Shown piece after piece: positions 42,593 to 51,124 of a stretch of 64,000 nt of DNA. Position 1 is the first letter of the stretch. Every line of letters starts with the position of its first letter. The notes below the pieces were generated by a model, which had not been told where the DNA came from, searched no databases, and saw nothing but the letters and a program-made list of their open reading frames with translations. Source of the DNA: Alteromonas sp. KUL106. GTDB lineage: Bacteria; Pseudomonadota; Gammaproteobacteria; Enterobacterales; Alteromonadaceae. Location of the stretch: the NCBI RefSeq assembly GCF_009811415.1, contig NZ_BLIG01000010.1, forward strand, positions 1-64,000. The letters are read 5' to 3'. A program made the translations under genes and the position numbers.

Positions 42593-43651
42593 TTACTCTG
42601 ACTTCGAAAGCCAATCGTAAAAATGCGCCACACCGGCTTCTAAAAAGGGTTCGATGGGACCGTGTTCTTCCTCGCCAGATAGATACAGTGCCCGCCTTCC
42701 TTTTTCCAATAATAGGCAAGCTTCTTCATCTTCTACCGCTGTCTCAATGTAGGCTTCCTTTTCCGCAGCAAAATAATCGGGCATTTCATTATGCAGTGCT
42801 TTAGGGTAATAGAATTCAACATGGTTTACGCACGCACCTACACCCTTAGGGTAAATCGTACTAACAACAATGATGTCTGGGTACCATTCAATCATGATAT
42901 TGGGATACAAAAAGCACCAAATCGCGCCATATCTTGGCAGAGACTTCCCATAACGAGCAATGAGCGCGTCTTGGAATGTACGATAATTGTCAGTCGTACG
43001 TTTTGTTAGTTCGTGACCCAGCCCTACTTTTTGTATAGAAAAATCTTCACCAAATGACCATTCGAGATCGTCGGTCTTCACAAATTGTCGTAGTCCGGGA
43101 TGCATGGAATACACGTGATAATTTTCAAGGTATATCTCTACAAACGTTTTCCAATTAAATTGGTATTCGGTTGTTTCAGAACCTGCATAAAAACAATCGG
43201 TAAAGTCTAGGTATTCATCTAGTCCAAGCGAGGAGAGGTCGACGTTTGGCGCACGGCCACGGAACAGTAAACCGTTCCACAATGAAAGTGCTTCTTTTTT
43301 CAATTGTCCGTTAGGGGCATCCTTGAAGTGAGGTGTTCCCTTGAGCTGCCCCGTATTGTCATAACCCCAGCAGTGCAGTTTACACACAATATTTCGAGTT
43401 CGACCTTGTCCTTCAAGCAATTTGGCCTGACGGTGCAGACATACATTTGAAATGAGTTCATATGTATCACCTTGATTAAATAGCGCATAGCGGTCGTTAT
43501 AGTGAGGCAGTACTTGATAGCTATATTTTTCAGGCACCATCAGCGAATGGCCCGCGTAAGAAAGCCCGCGAGAGAAAGCCAGCTCGATTTCTCTGCGGCT
43601 TTCATCGGCATCAAAGTAACTTTTTATAGAAGGGTGGGTAACGATTTTCAT
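42593..43651 (-). CDS. Rieske non-heme iron oxygenase, alpha subunit
   Basis: A 352-residue aromatic-ring-hydroxylating-dioxygenase-type protein. Rieske ligands are C71-x-H73 and C90-x2-H93. Catalytic iron ligands are H179 and H184 in ENYHVYSMHPG, with an acidic third ligand likely in VEDEE near 315-320. The Rieske spacing (16 residues between pairs) is typical. No reductase, ferredoxin or beta subunit is adjacent. Related single-gene members act on quaternary amines or other small molecules, but the substrate cannot be told. Confidence 0.88.
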   Translation of the reverse strand: MKIVTHPSIKSYFDADESRREIELAFSRGLSYAGHSLMVPEKYSYQVLPHYNDRYALFNQGDTYELISNVCLHRQAKLLEGQGRTRNIVCKLHCWGYDNTGQLKGTPHFKDAPNGQLKKEALSLWNGLLFRGRAPNVDLSSLGLDEYLDFTDCFYAGSETTEYQFNWKTFVEIYLENYHVYSMHPGLRQFVKTDDLEWSFGEDFSIQKVGLGHELTKRTTDNYRTFQDALIARYGKSLPRYGAIWCFLYPNIMIEWYPDIIVVSTIYPKGVGACVNHVEFYYPKALHNEMPDYFAAEKEAYIETAVEDEEACLLLEKGRRALYLSGEEEHGPIEPFLEAGVAHFYDWLSKSE

Positions 43652-43813
43652 AGTTTAATGTGTGGACCTAAAACGCATCGCGTTACGTCGAAATTATATA
43701 GGCGCTATTTACCACCGAATTGATTAAAAAAATAGCAATATTTTTCCTAGACCCTCTATTTTTTTCAAAAAATCAGAGTAGAATCCGCGCACCCTAATTT
43801 GGTAGCTGTTTTC

Positions 43814-44734
43814 ATGGACATTGGTTTCCATCATTCGGAAGAAAAGCGCCTACTAACGCTTTCTTTTTACATCGCCGGTGCCTTCGTTTTTGTGGCGCTT
43901 GGTTTTGCTATTGCAACCCGCTCTGGCGCAATTTTGTTCGACGCGGCGTACTCCTTAATTGCTTTTGTAATGTCAATGCTGACACTCAAAGTTGCGAGTC
44001 TAGTTCAGCGCCCTGACGACGACCGTTTTCATTTCGGCTATACCGCAATAGAGCCCACTCTTAACATGTTTAAGTCGCTTATTATTATTGCTACCTGTGT
44101 CTATGCCGTAGCAAACTCTATTCAGAGCGTAATGGCAGGTGGAAACGCGTCAGACTACGACATCGGCATGTTTTATGGTGTTGTAGCCACCGCAGGCTGT
44201 TTTGGTATTTCTTTCTACATGCGTGCTAAAGGAAAACATTTACTGTCAGATTTGGTCAAGGTGGATTCGCACACTTGGATGATTGATGGCGTATTGAGTG
44301 CCTCCATTTTATTTGCTTTTATTGTGGCCTACATTCTTGAGCAGACTGAATATAGAGCATTTGCGCCCTATGTTGACCCAGCTCTGCTCATTGTCCTTGG
44401 GTCGGCGATGCTACCAGTACCGTTTAAAATATTGCGAGAAAGTCTTAACGAAGTTATTAATAAAGCTCCGCCTGAGGCTATTTCCGCAGTGATAGAGAAA
44501 AAGTTTAAAAAGACTTTGGCTGACGTTCCATACGAGCACGTTGAAGTACGCATTAGTAAGCGCGGTAGAGACGTATACCTGTTGGTTCATGTCATTGTTG
44601 ATGATGCGTTTTCTATCGCCACCATTGGTGAGTTAGATGAAATTAGGCTTAAATGCGAAGCTGAGATGCGGGAGTGGGACCCAGCCATTATCATGGACAT
44701 TTTATTTATTAAAGATCCTGAACTGGCGGAGTGA
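43814..44734 (+). CDS. cation diffusion facilitator (CDF) transporter
   Basis: About 306 residues, six transmembrane helices. Metal-site motifs are DAAYSLIAF in helix 2 and DSHTWMIDG in helix 5; the family signature HFGYTAIEP is present. A cytoplasmic C-terminal domain (from about 215) with HVEVRISKRGRDVYLLVHVIV follows. It exports divalent metal in exchange for protons; the metal cannot be fixed from the motifs. ATG 43814 is chosen over TTG 43799, though neither has a clear ribosome site. Confidence 0.9.
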   Translation: MDIGFHHSEEKRLLTLSFYIAGAFVFVALGFAIATRSGAILFDAAYSLIAFVMSMLTLKVASLVQRPDDDRFHFGYTAIEPTLNMFKSLIIIATCVYAVANSIQSVMAGGNASDYDIGMFYGVVATAGCFGISFYMRAKGKHLLSDLVKVDSHTWMIDGVLSASILFAFIVAYILEQTEYRAFAPYVDPALLIVLGSAMLPVPFKILRESLNEVINKAPPEAISAVIEKKFKKTLADVPYEHVEVRISKRGRDVYLLVHVIVDDAFSIATIGELDEIRLKCEAEMREWDPAIIMDILFIKDPELAE

Positions 44735-44786
44735 GAAGGCTGTTTCAGACTTACTGGATTTCGTCATGGAAGCGTAACTGAATTCC

Positions 44787-44814
44787 ATTGCCCATTGCCC
44801 ATTGCCCAATGCCC
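44787..44814 (+). repeat. heptanucleotide tandem repeat
   Basis: Three perfect ATTGCCC units and a fourth with one change (AATGCCC), directly upstream of the next gene. Short, but length-variable repeats of this kind can alter spacing of promoter elements. Confidence 0.8.
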
Positions 44815-44868
44815 GTTGGCGGATGATTGCGTATAACGCCTTCGTCAGTCGCCAACGGGAGAGCGGTG

Positions 44869-45288
44869 GTGCAAATACGTAAATACCTCGAAGCTCGCCT
44901 GGATATATCGGTTAACATTACCGATAATAAAATTTTTACGTTACGCGAATTAGTAATGGAAACTCAACTTCCGCTGTATAAAAAACTGCTGGTTATGTAT
45001 CGCATTGAACCGGGCTGTCTCGGGCCGCAAGGTGCCGACTATGTCGAGGAGTTTTGTGTTTTTGCAAAAAAAAGGCTTAAAGACAGACACAATCATTGTT
45101 TACGATGGGCGATTAAACCACGCTACGACAAAACACGGCCTGAGCTAGAGTTTCAGATAAAAAACGCTACGCTGTCCCGCGACAATGCAGCGAGATACTT
45201 GGCAAGTTTTGATATAGAAATAGACGCGTTTGAAGAAGCCTTAGATGAAGAGTTAGCTGATATGGTAGACGCGTTTTTTGAGCGCTGA
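44869..45288 (+). CDS. hypothetical protein, 139 residues
   Basis: GTG 44869 follows GGGAGAG (44857-44863); the longer frame from 44827 has no such site. The product is soluble, with a basic middle and a very acidic C-terminus (about 15 of the last 35 residues Asp/Glu). I do not recognise the family. Confidence 0.65.
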   Translation: MQIRKYLEARLDISVNITDNKIFTLRELVMETQLPLYKKLLVMYRIEPGCLGPQGADYVEEFCVFAKKRLKDRHNHCLRWAIKPRYDKTRPELEFQIKNATLSRDNAARYLASFDIEIDAFEEALDEELADMVDAFFER

Positions 45289-45398
45289 TTATCCTTTCTT
45301 TTTTGTAAAAGGTATCACGTTTAAGTTTGTCCCAGAGCAAGCTATCAAATATAAAAATATAGAATGTGGTGCAGACCTGAGTCATCTATCGAACAACG

Positions 45399-45434
45399 AA
45401 AAAAGGCCTCGACATGTTAATCGAGGCCTTTTTT
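45399..45434. terminator. bidirectional terminator
   Basis: AAAAAAGGCCTCGA and TCGAGGCCTTTTTT around an 8-base loop. It serves the convergent 44869 and 45459 genes. Confidence 0.9.
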
Positions 45435-45458
45435 ACATGCAAATAGAGTAGCGCTGAA

Positions 45459-45683
45459 TTAGTTCAACGATGTAAGCTTAGCGTAACCCTCTGCTTCTAG
45501 TTCATCGTTCACGCATTCAAGAATAAATACATCTTCTGGCTTGCCTTTCGTGCCTTCTTCTTCAGCCACTTCTTGACAGAATTGCGTCAATTCTTCAACA
45601 AGCTCCGCTGGGGCAGTTTCTGATTCAGTTGCTATTACAGAAAACGCTAGCGCGCTTAAACCAATCAAGACTAAACCTTTCAT
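45459..45683 (-). CDS. small exported protein, 74 residues
   Basis: ATG 45683 is preceded by GAGGTAATT; the longer frame to 45776 is rejected. An N-terminal signal peptide (MKGLVLIGLSALAFSVIA) is followed by an acidic mature region of about 55 residues with two cysteines (FCQEV, LECVND) that may form a disulfide. Function unknown. Confidence 0.75.
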   Translation of the reverse strand: MKGLVLIGLSALAFSVIATESETAPAELVEELTQFCQEVAEEEGTKGKPEDVFILECVNDELEAEGYAKLTSLN

Positions 45684-45895
45684 AATTACCTCGTAAAATA
45701 GTTGAGTGTAAACACTGACGATCTGGATATTGCGCCTACTTTTAAGGTTAAAAAAGCTAATTTTTTTGTTCCACAAGACAAAATCTTTTCATCAAATAGA
45801 CTCGGCACAAATGTGTAAACCTTTGATGGGCATTCAATAGGCTTTTTGGCATAATGCGCGGCTTAAATTAGAAAAGTTATGACAGCGTTTAAATC

Positions 45896-47815
45896 ATGCC
45901 CACAATAAACAATGTATTTGCTTCAGATGGTCTTCTTGCCAGCACCATTAACGGGTTTGTGCCCCGTGAGGCGCAAACTGAAATGGCCAAGGCGGTTAAG
46001 CGCGCTATAGACACTACTGGAAGCCTTATTGTTGAAGCAGGCACGGGGACAGGAAAAACCTTTGCTTACCTTGCCCCAGCGCTGTTGAGCGATGGTAAAG
46101 CTATTGTATCGACCGGTACGAAAAACCTACAGGAGCAGTTGTTTCATCGTGATTTACCTCTTGTAAAAAAAGCGTTAGGCAGCAAGCGCAAAACTGCGCT
46201 TTTAAAAGGCCGAGCAAACTACCTTTGTCTCCACCGTCTTGCGCAACATGGCGGGAATTCAACACTTGTTGAAAAAGACGTATTAGGGCAATTATCAGAA
46301 GTGAAGCGGTGGTCTAGTACCACAAAAACCGGCGATATGGGCGAGCTTAAGACCCTTCCAGAAGACGCACGCGTTCTGCCGCTGGTGACGTCTACTGTGG
46401 ACAACTGTTTGGGACGGGACTGTCCCGATTATGAAGATTGTTATCTAGTTAAAGCACGTAGAAAGGCGTTAGATGCCGACATTATTGTGGTTAATCACCA
46501 TCTGTTTTTTGCCGATATGGCCCTTAAGGATACGGGCTTTGGTGAACTCATTCCTGAAGCTGACGCAATCATATTCGACGAAGCTCATCAAATTCCTGAT
46601 ATCGCCAGTGATTACTTTGGCGAATCGCTTTCAACAAGACAAATCCACGATATTGCCAAAGACATTACTCTGCTGTTTAGAACGGTGCTAAAAGACGCTG
46701 GTCAGTTAGATAAAGCGGCAGACAAATGTAGAATGATCGCGTCTGATTTGCGACTGTTGTTTCCTGATACCGCAGAACGAGGTAATTGGGCTGAAGCATT
46801 AGATCGTGACGATGTGCGCATGCAGGTGGGCAAGCTTGCTGAAGCGTTAGGTGTGTTGCACGAAGTATGTAAGCTGCATATCGGTCGGGATAAAGACTTA
46901 GATAACATGTACGAGCGTGTTGTCGCGGCAAGAGAGCAGTTAGATGCGTTAAGTGACAATAAGCAAGAAAATGTGAGTTTGTGGTATGAGACAACCCAAC
47001 GCCATTTAATCATGCACCTGACGCCACTATCGATAGCAGCGAAGTTTAGGCGCTTTGTATCTTCCCCCCCTCGTGGCTGGATTTTTACGTCGGCAACCTT
47101 AATGGTTAACGGCGGCTTCGACCATTTTCAGCGCCGAATGGGGCTTGAAGATGCAGAAACACTAGGCTTAGATAGCCCGTTCAATTATCCAGAACAAGCC
47201 ATGCTTTGTGTACCTCGCTATTTGCCTGAGCCGAATAGTTATGCCATGCGAGAGACCTTGCTTGAAACGGCCAAGCGACTGATAAAAGCAAGCCGTGGTA
47301 GATGTTTCCTCCTTTTTACCAGCCACGCCATGTTAAGAGAAATCGCCCAGAAGCTAGAGGATGAAATAGATAATCCATTGCTTGTACAGGGCACAACGAC
47401 AAAACAAGCGCTGCTTGACGCCTATTTAGCTGATGAAAAAGCGGTGCTGATGGGGACCGGCGCATTTTGGGAAGGCGTAGACGTAAGAGGGAACGATCTT
47501 GTCTGCGTTATGATTGATAAGCTTCCTTTTGCATCACCCGATGATCCACTGCTTCAAGCGCGTATGGAAGATGTGAAAAAACGCGGGGCCAATCCATTTG
47601 GCGTTATTCAGATCCCACAGGCTGTTATCACGCTAAAGCAAGGCGCGGGGCGCTTAATTCGGGATCCCTCAGATAAAGGTGTACTGGTTATTTGTGACAA
47701 TCGTTTAGTCACGAAACCATATGCCAAAACTTTTGTGGGAAGTTTGCCCGATATGAAACGTACAAGAAGCCTAGATGAAGTGGAAAAATTTTTAGCCGGC
47801 ATTGATGAGGCCTAA
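45896..47815 (+). CDS. yoaA: DinG/XPD-family DNA helicase YoaA
   Basis: A 639-residue superfamily-2, iron-sulfur helicase. Walker A is in EAGTGTGKTFAY, the FeS cysteines in YLCLH, CLGRDCPDYEDC, and the DEAH box in IFDEAHQIPD; motif VI is QGAGRLIRDPSDKG. YoaA works with the polymerase chi subunit in repair of stalled forks. It leads a conserved run with tsaB, slp and fadD. Confidence 0.93.
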   Translation: MPTINNVFASDGLLASTINGFVPREAQTEMAKAVKRAIDTTGSLIVEAGTGTGKTFAYLAPALLSDGKAIVSTGTKNLQEQLFHRDLPLVKKALGSKRKTALLKGRANYLCLHRLAQHGGNSTLVEKDVLGQLSEVKRWSSTTKTGDMGELKTLPEDARVLPLVTSTVDNCLGRDCPDYEDCYLVKARRKALDADIIVVNHHLFFADMALKDTGFGELIPEADAIIFDEAHQIPDIASDYFGESLSTRQIHDIAKDITLLFRTVLKDAGQLDKAADKCRMIASDLRLLFPDTAERGNWAEALDRDDVRMQVGKLAEALGVLHEVCKLHIGRDKDLDNMYERVVAAREQLDALSDNKQENVSLWYETTQRHLIMHLTPLSIAAKFRRFVSSPPRGWIFTSATLMVNGGFDHFQRRMGLEDAETLGLDSPFNYPEQAMLCVPRYLPEPNSYAMRETLLETAKRLIKASRGRCFLLFTSHAMLREIAQKLEDEIDNPLLVQGTTTKQALLDAYLADEKAVLMGTGAFWEGVDVRGNDLVCVMIDKLPFASPDDPLLQARMEDVKKRGANPFGVIQIPQAVITLKQGAGRLIRDPSDKGVLVICDNRLVTKPYAKTFVGSLPDMKRTRSLDEVEKFLAGIDEA

Positions 47816-47891
47816 GTTAACGTCCTAGATATCGCCTTTTCTATGAACAAAAGCAGAAGTCGAAGATAGGTACACAATACAAGAGACATAC

Positions 47892-48608
47892 ATGAATATT
47901 TTAGCGATAGATACGGCAACCGAAGCGTGTTCAGTAGCACTGCAATACAAGGGGAGTACCATTACCCGCTTTGAAATATGCCCGCAGCAGCATAGTCAGC
48001 GTTTACTTCCTATGGTCGACGAGGTGTTGAAAGAAGCGAATATCACGTTAAATGACCTAGGTTTACTTGCATTTGGGCGAGGCCCAGGCAGTTTTACCGG
48101 CGTTCGCATAGCGACTGGAATGATCCAAGGTTTGGCACTGGGCACAGGTCTGAAGGTTGCAGGTATAAGTACACTTGAAGCCATGGCGATAGAGACTGTG
48201 CACAAAGGTGAATATGAAAGTGCACTTATCGCTGTAGCATCGGATGCACGTATGGATGAAGTTTACTTTGCTGTGTATTCTCAAACACCACACGGTCTAT
48301 GCCAAATCGTTGGTGAGCAGGTTTGTTCGCCAGAGTTAGCTATAGAGCAACTTAATGCGTTGGACCCACAGCCGAGTGACAATGTTGTGACTGCAGGCAC
48401 AGGTTGGAGTGCTTATGAAGCGCTAAGTGAGTGGCGTTCAAACGCCTCTTTGGAAAAAGGTGAGGGTGTTTGCTTCCCTAACGCAGAATTTATGCTTGGT
48501 CTCGCTTTTAAAGCGCATGAAGCGGATGATGTGTTCGATGCGATCAATGTTGAGCCTGTGTATCTTCGAGATAAAGTGACGTGGAAAAAGTTGCCCGGAA
48601 GAGAATAA
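47892..48608 (+). CDS. tsaB: tRNA threonylcarbamoyladenosine protein TsaB
   Basis: A 238-residue ASKHA-fold protein that supports TsaD in making t6A37 on ANN-decoding tRNAs. Motifs are MNILAIDTATEACSVAL and FGRGPGSFTGVRIA. Follows yoaA by 76 bases, as in E. coli. Confidence 0.96.
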   Translation: MNILAIDTATEACSVALQYKGSTITRFEICPQQHSQRLLPMVDEVLKEANITLNDLGLLAFGRGPGSFTGVRIATGMIQGLALGTGLKVAGISTLEAMAIETVHKGEYESALIAVASDARMDEVYFAVYSQTPHGLCQIVGEQVCSPELAIEQLNALDPQPSDNVVTAGTGWSAYEALSEWRSNASLEKGEGVCFPNAEFMLGLAFKAHEADDVFDAINVEPVYLRDKVTWKKLPGRE

Positions 48609-48685
48609 TCTAAAAAGCGGAGTTGCAGTGCGACTGCGCTCCGATATTGTCGTATGTGGTATAAAATTTGCCTCGAAAATGACGT

Positions 48686-48979
48686 ATGATTATTAACAAC
48701 AGTTTCGCTTTACCGTCCTCTGAGCCGTCTCAAGGTCGAGTAGCAAAGATTAATAAAGATCCTGAGCAACAGAGCAAAGGACAAGGGGAATCGTCTGCTA
48801 GGGCGATTGTTGTCGCGCCCGATCAACAGGGCACAGACAATGCGAAAGCCTATCAGCAATTCATTAGAGAGGACGGCAAAAATTATTCGCAAAACGCTAT
48901 CGCTTCTTATACCAGTTTTGAGAAACAAGCGCAGCGAGAGTCCATTCAATCGATGTTCGGCGTTGATATTTACGCTTAA
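48686..48979 (+). CDS. hypothetical protein, 97 residues
   Basis: A hydrophilic Gln/Ser-rich protein, without signal or membrane segment, between tsaB and slp. The C-terminal 45 residues (AYQQFIREDGKNYSQNAIASYTSFEKQAQRESIQSMFGVDIYA) look helical. The conserved look of this tail suggests a real gene, but I cannot name a family. No good ribosome site is seen. Confidence 0.6.
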   Translation: MIINNSFALPSSEPSQGRVAKINKDPEQQSKGQGESSARAIVVAPDQQGTDNAKAYQQFIREDGKNYSQNAIASYTSFEKQAQRESIQSMFGVDIYA

Positions 48980-49375
48980 AACTCAGCTTTTATAACGTTC
49001 ACTATAAACGTTGCTCAAACCTCGATGGTGCAGACCCTGCCACACCTACTTTCAACGTGAAGCTTATACCGGATTGGTATTACATTTTATTTAAATGCCA
49101 TTTCATCGTTGAACAAATATCTGAAAACTCTCTCTAAGTATCAGTAAATCTGGTGTTAGTGTAATTGTCATTGAACGACAGTGGTTGTCACATCGTATTA
49201 ATGCTAATGTTTAGATTGCTTGTGCGTGTTTTTCTTTTCAAGTTAAAGAGATACGAAAAACTACCTGTAAATTTGCTAAAGAAAATTCACCGCTTTTTAT
49301 AGTGAAATTCAAGGTTTGCTTTGATTAAGTGCAGTAAGAGTGCAGCATTTTTTAAGGGTTTAAAGGAGCGCTTTA
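48980..49375. other. gene-free stretch upstream of slp
   Basis: About 395 bases. It includes a perfect short inverted repeat ATACC-GGATT-GGTAT near 49069-49083, which shares GGATTGGTAT with the end of the interspersed repeat family seen at 3601 and 41707. Otherwise nothing supported. Confidence 0.4.
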
Positions 49376-50068
49376 ATGTCTCGTTATTTAGTTTTACTTA
49401 CAGTCTTCTTATTTTCGGGCTGTTCCATTGTGCCCGACAGCATTGATGTGCCGGAAGGAACTCAATTAGTTAGCTATTCAAAGGCGGTAACGTCGGGGGC
49501 CAATGCGCAGGGGCAAAAAGCGCGCTGGGGCGGTCTGATTGTCGGTGTAGAAAATAAACCCGACAAAACCTTTATCGAACTCGCCCATTTTCCCTTAAAT
49601 CACTATGGAAAGCCTGGCACAAGTGGTGAAACCTCAGGCCGGTTTAAAGTACAAATTGACGGCTTTGTTGACCCTATCGTATTCGAAGAAGGGCGTTCAG
49701 CAACTTTTCTGGGTACGATTACTGCTCCTACAATGGGAATGGTAGGAGAGCAGCCCTACATTTACCCCACTATCGTTGCTGACGATTACCATATGTGGCG
49801 GGACCGCGATGTTTACCATATGGATACGTTTGCGTTTAATAATTTCACCGGGTGGTATTCTCCATTCTGGGGGGGAATGGGCCCATTTTATCACCCGTTT
49901 GGGTGGCGAAATTGGGGGTGGGGACACCCTGGGTTTAACCACACCCGTATTATTCGCTACAGTAACGCACCAAGTCGTTCCGTAATGCCGAGCCCGAGGA
50001 AAGAAAACCCTAAACCTCAGAGCAGAGGGACGCGTTCAGGCAATCAGACTGACCAGCAAAGGAAATAA
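49376..50068 (+). CDS. slp: Slp-family outer-membrane lipoprotein
   Basis: A 230-residue lipoprotein; lipobox FSGC gives Cys16. The Slp domain (about 20-165) includes GQKARWGGLIVGVENKPDKTFIEL. A Trp/Gly/His/Phe-rich stretch follows (GWYSPFWGGMGPFYHPFGW), then a basic Pro/Gln tail. E. coli YeaY, at the same place between tsaB and fadD, is the likely counterpart. Ended by the terminator at 50083. Confidence 0.9.
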   Translation: MSRYLVLLTVFLFSGCSIVPDSIDVPEGTQLVSYSKAVTSGANAQGQKARWGGLIVGVENKPDKTFIELAHFPLNHYGKPGTSGETSGRFKVQIDGFVDPIVFEEGRSATFLGTITAPTMGMVGEQPYIYPTIVADDYHMWRDRDVYHMDTFAFNNFTGWYSPFWGGMGPFYHPFGWRNWGWGHPGFNHTRIIRYSNAPSRSVMPSPRKENPKPQSRGTRSGNQTDQQRK

Positions 50069-50082
50069 TAGATTTGGCAGGG

Positions 50083-50108
50083 GGCGGCATATTATTGCCG
50101 CCTTTTTT
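50083..50108 (+). terminator. intrinsic terminator of slp
   Basis: GGCGGCA, a 6-base loop, TGCCGCC and six T residues. Confidence 0.9.
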
Positions 50109-50163
50109 GTTTTACTCTTACAAAGATGGAATAGAGCGGCAACTGTTTGCCGAAGGGAACGCT

Positions 50164-51003
50164 ATGATTGAAACAGAATTTAATGTTGGTCCTCTCACGT
50201 TAGCTGCGTTGGACAATGAAGGAGGCGGTAAAGTCGTTATCGGGCTTCATGGTTTTTTGGACAATGCTGAAAGTCTAAGATTATTGGCTCCGTATTTACA
50301 ACGTCATCGTTTTATAGCGCTCGACCTTGCGGGGCACGGTCGTTCAGGTCACAGAGCCGCTGGAGCGCATTACAATCAAGCTGACTACCTGCAAGACCTT
50401 TATGCATTGATTGAATCTCAAGGGTGGGACGACGTCATTTTATTGGGTCACTCTCTTGGCGGAATTTTGGCAAGTTTGTTTGCAGCATTGTTTCCAGAAA
50501 AAGTATCAGCAGTAATTAGCATTGATGCATGTGGACCACTTACTGAAACAGAAGAGACAACGCCATCGCAGATGCGTGAGGCAATAATTAGCCGTCACGG
50601 TAAATCTCGCAATAAACTTCGTCTGGTCGATTTAGACGACGCGGTGAAAGCAAGATGTAAAATATCAGATATCCCCGAGGAACATGCGCGTTCAATTCTA
50701 GCGAGAAATCTAACGCAAGATGCAGGTGGGCATTGTTTTTGGTCTAGTGACCCAAGACTTCGCACAAAATCGACATTAAGGCTTACAGAAAAACAGGCAG
50801 AATCGCTGATGCGTGCTATTGTATGTCCGGTACTTTTCATTGGTGCTTCTAACAGTTTCAAAAAGCTCGACAGTGTCTTTCCAAAAAGAAAAGAATGGTT
50901 CTTAAATGCACAGTTCGCGCAATTTGTAGGCGGTCACCACATTCACATGGAAAATACTGACGATATAGGGGTACTAATACGTCAATTTGTTGAGCAATTG
51001 TAA
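50164..51003 (+). CDS. alpha/beta hydrolase
   Basis: A 279-residue serine hydrolase. ATG 50164 (GAAGGGAACGCT upstream) is chosen, because the longer ORF from 50074 would run through the slp terminator. Oxyanion motif HGFLDNAES, nucleophile elbow GHSLGG, and the catalytic His in GGHHIHMEN. Substrate unknown; its position before fadD suggests an acyl ester or thioester, which is inference only. Confidence 0.88.
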   Translation: MIETEFNVGPLTLAALDNEGGGKVVIGLHGFLDNAESLRLLAPYLQRHRFIALDLAGHGRSGHRAAGAHYNQADYLQDLYALIESQGWDDVILLGHSLGGILASLFAALFPEKVSAVISIDACGPLTETEETTPSQMREAIISRHGKSRNKLRLVDLDDAVKARCKISDIPEEHARSILARNLTQDAGGHCFWSSDPRLRTKSTLRLTEKQAESLMRAIVCPVLFIGASNSFKKLDSVFPKRKEWFLNAQFAQFVGGHHIHMENTDDIGVLIRQFVEQL

Positions 51004-51045
51004 ATTGTACCGTTTATTTTTTTTTACACTTCCTATACTATTCGC

Positions 51046-51062
51046 AAGTTATCAGACCAGTT
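51046..51062 (-). promoter_or_regulatory. probable FadR operator upstream of fadD
   Basis: Read on the minus strand it gives AACTGGTCTGATAACTT, matching the CTGGTC-N-GA core of the FadR consensus and parts of the second half. It lies about 60 bases before the fadD start. FadR is encoded at 61203, so repression of fadD by FadR relieved by long-chain acyl-CoA is likely. Confidence 0.55.
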
Positions 51063-51124
51063 ACGTGAACGCGGCTCCCCATGCGTTCATCAAATAGTAT
51101 AAGAATAAAGTAGAGGAGGTTTTG

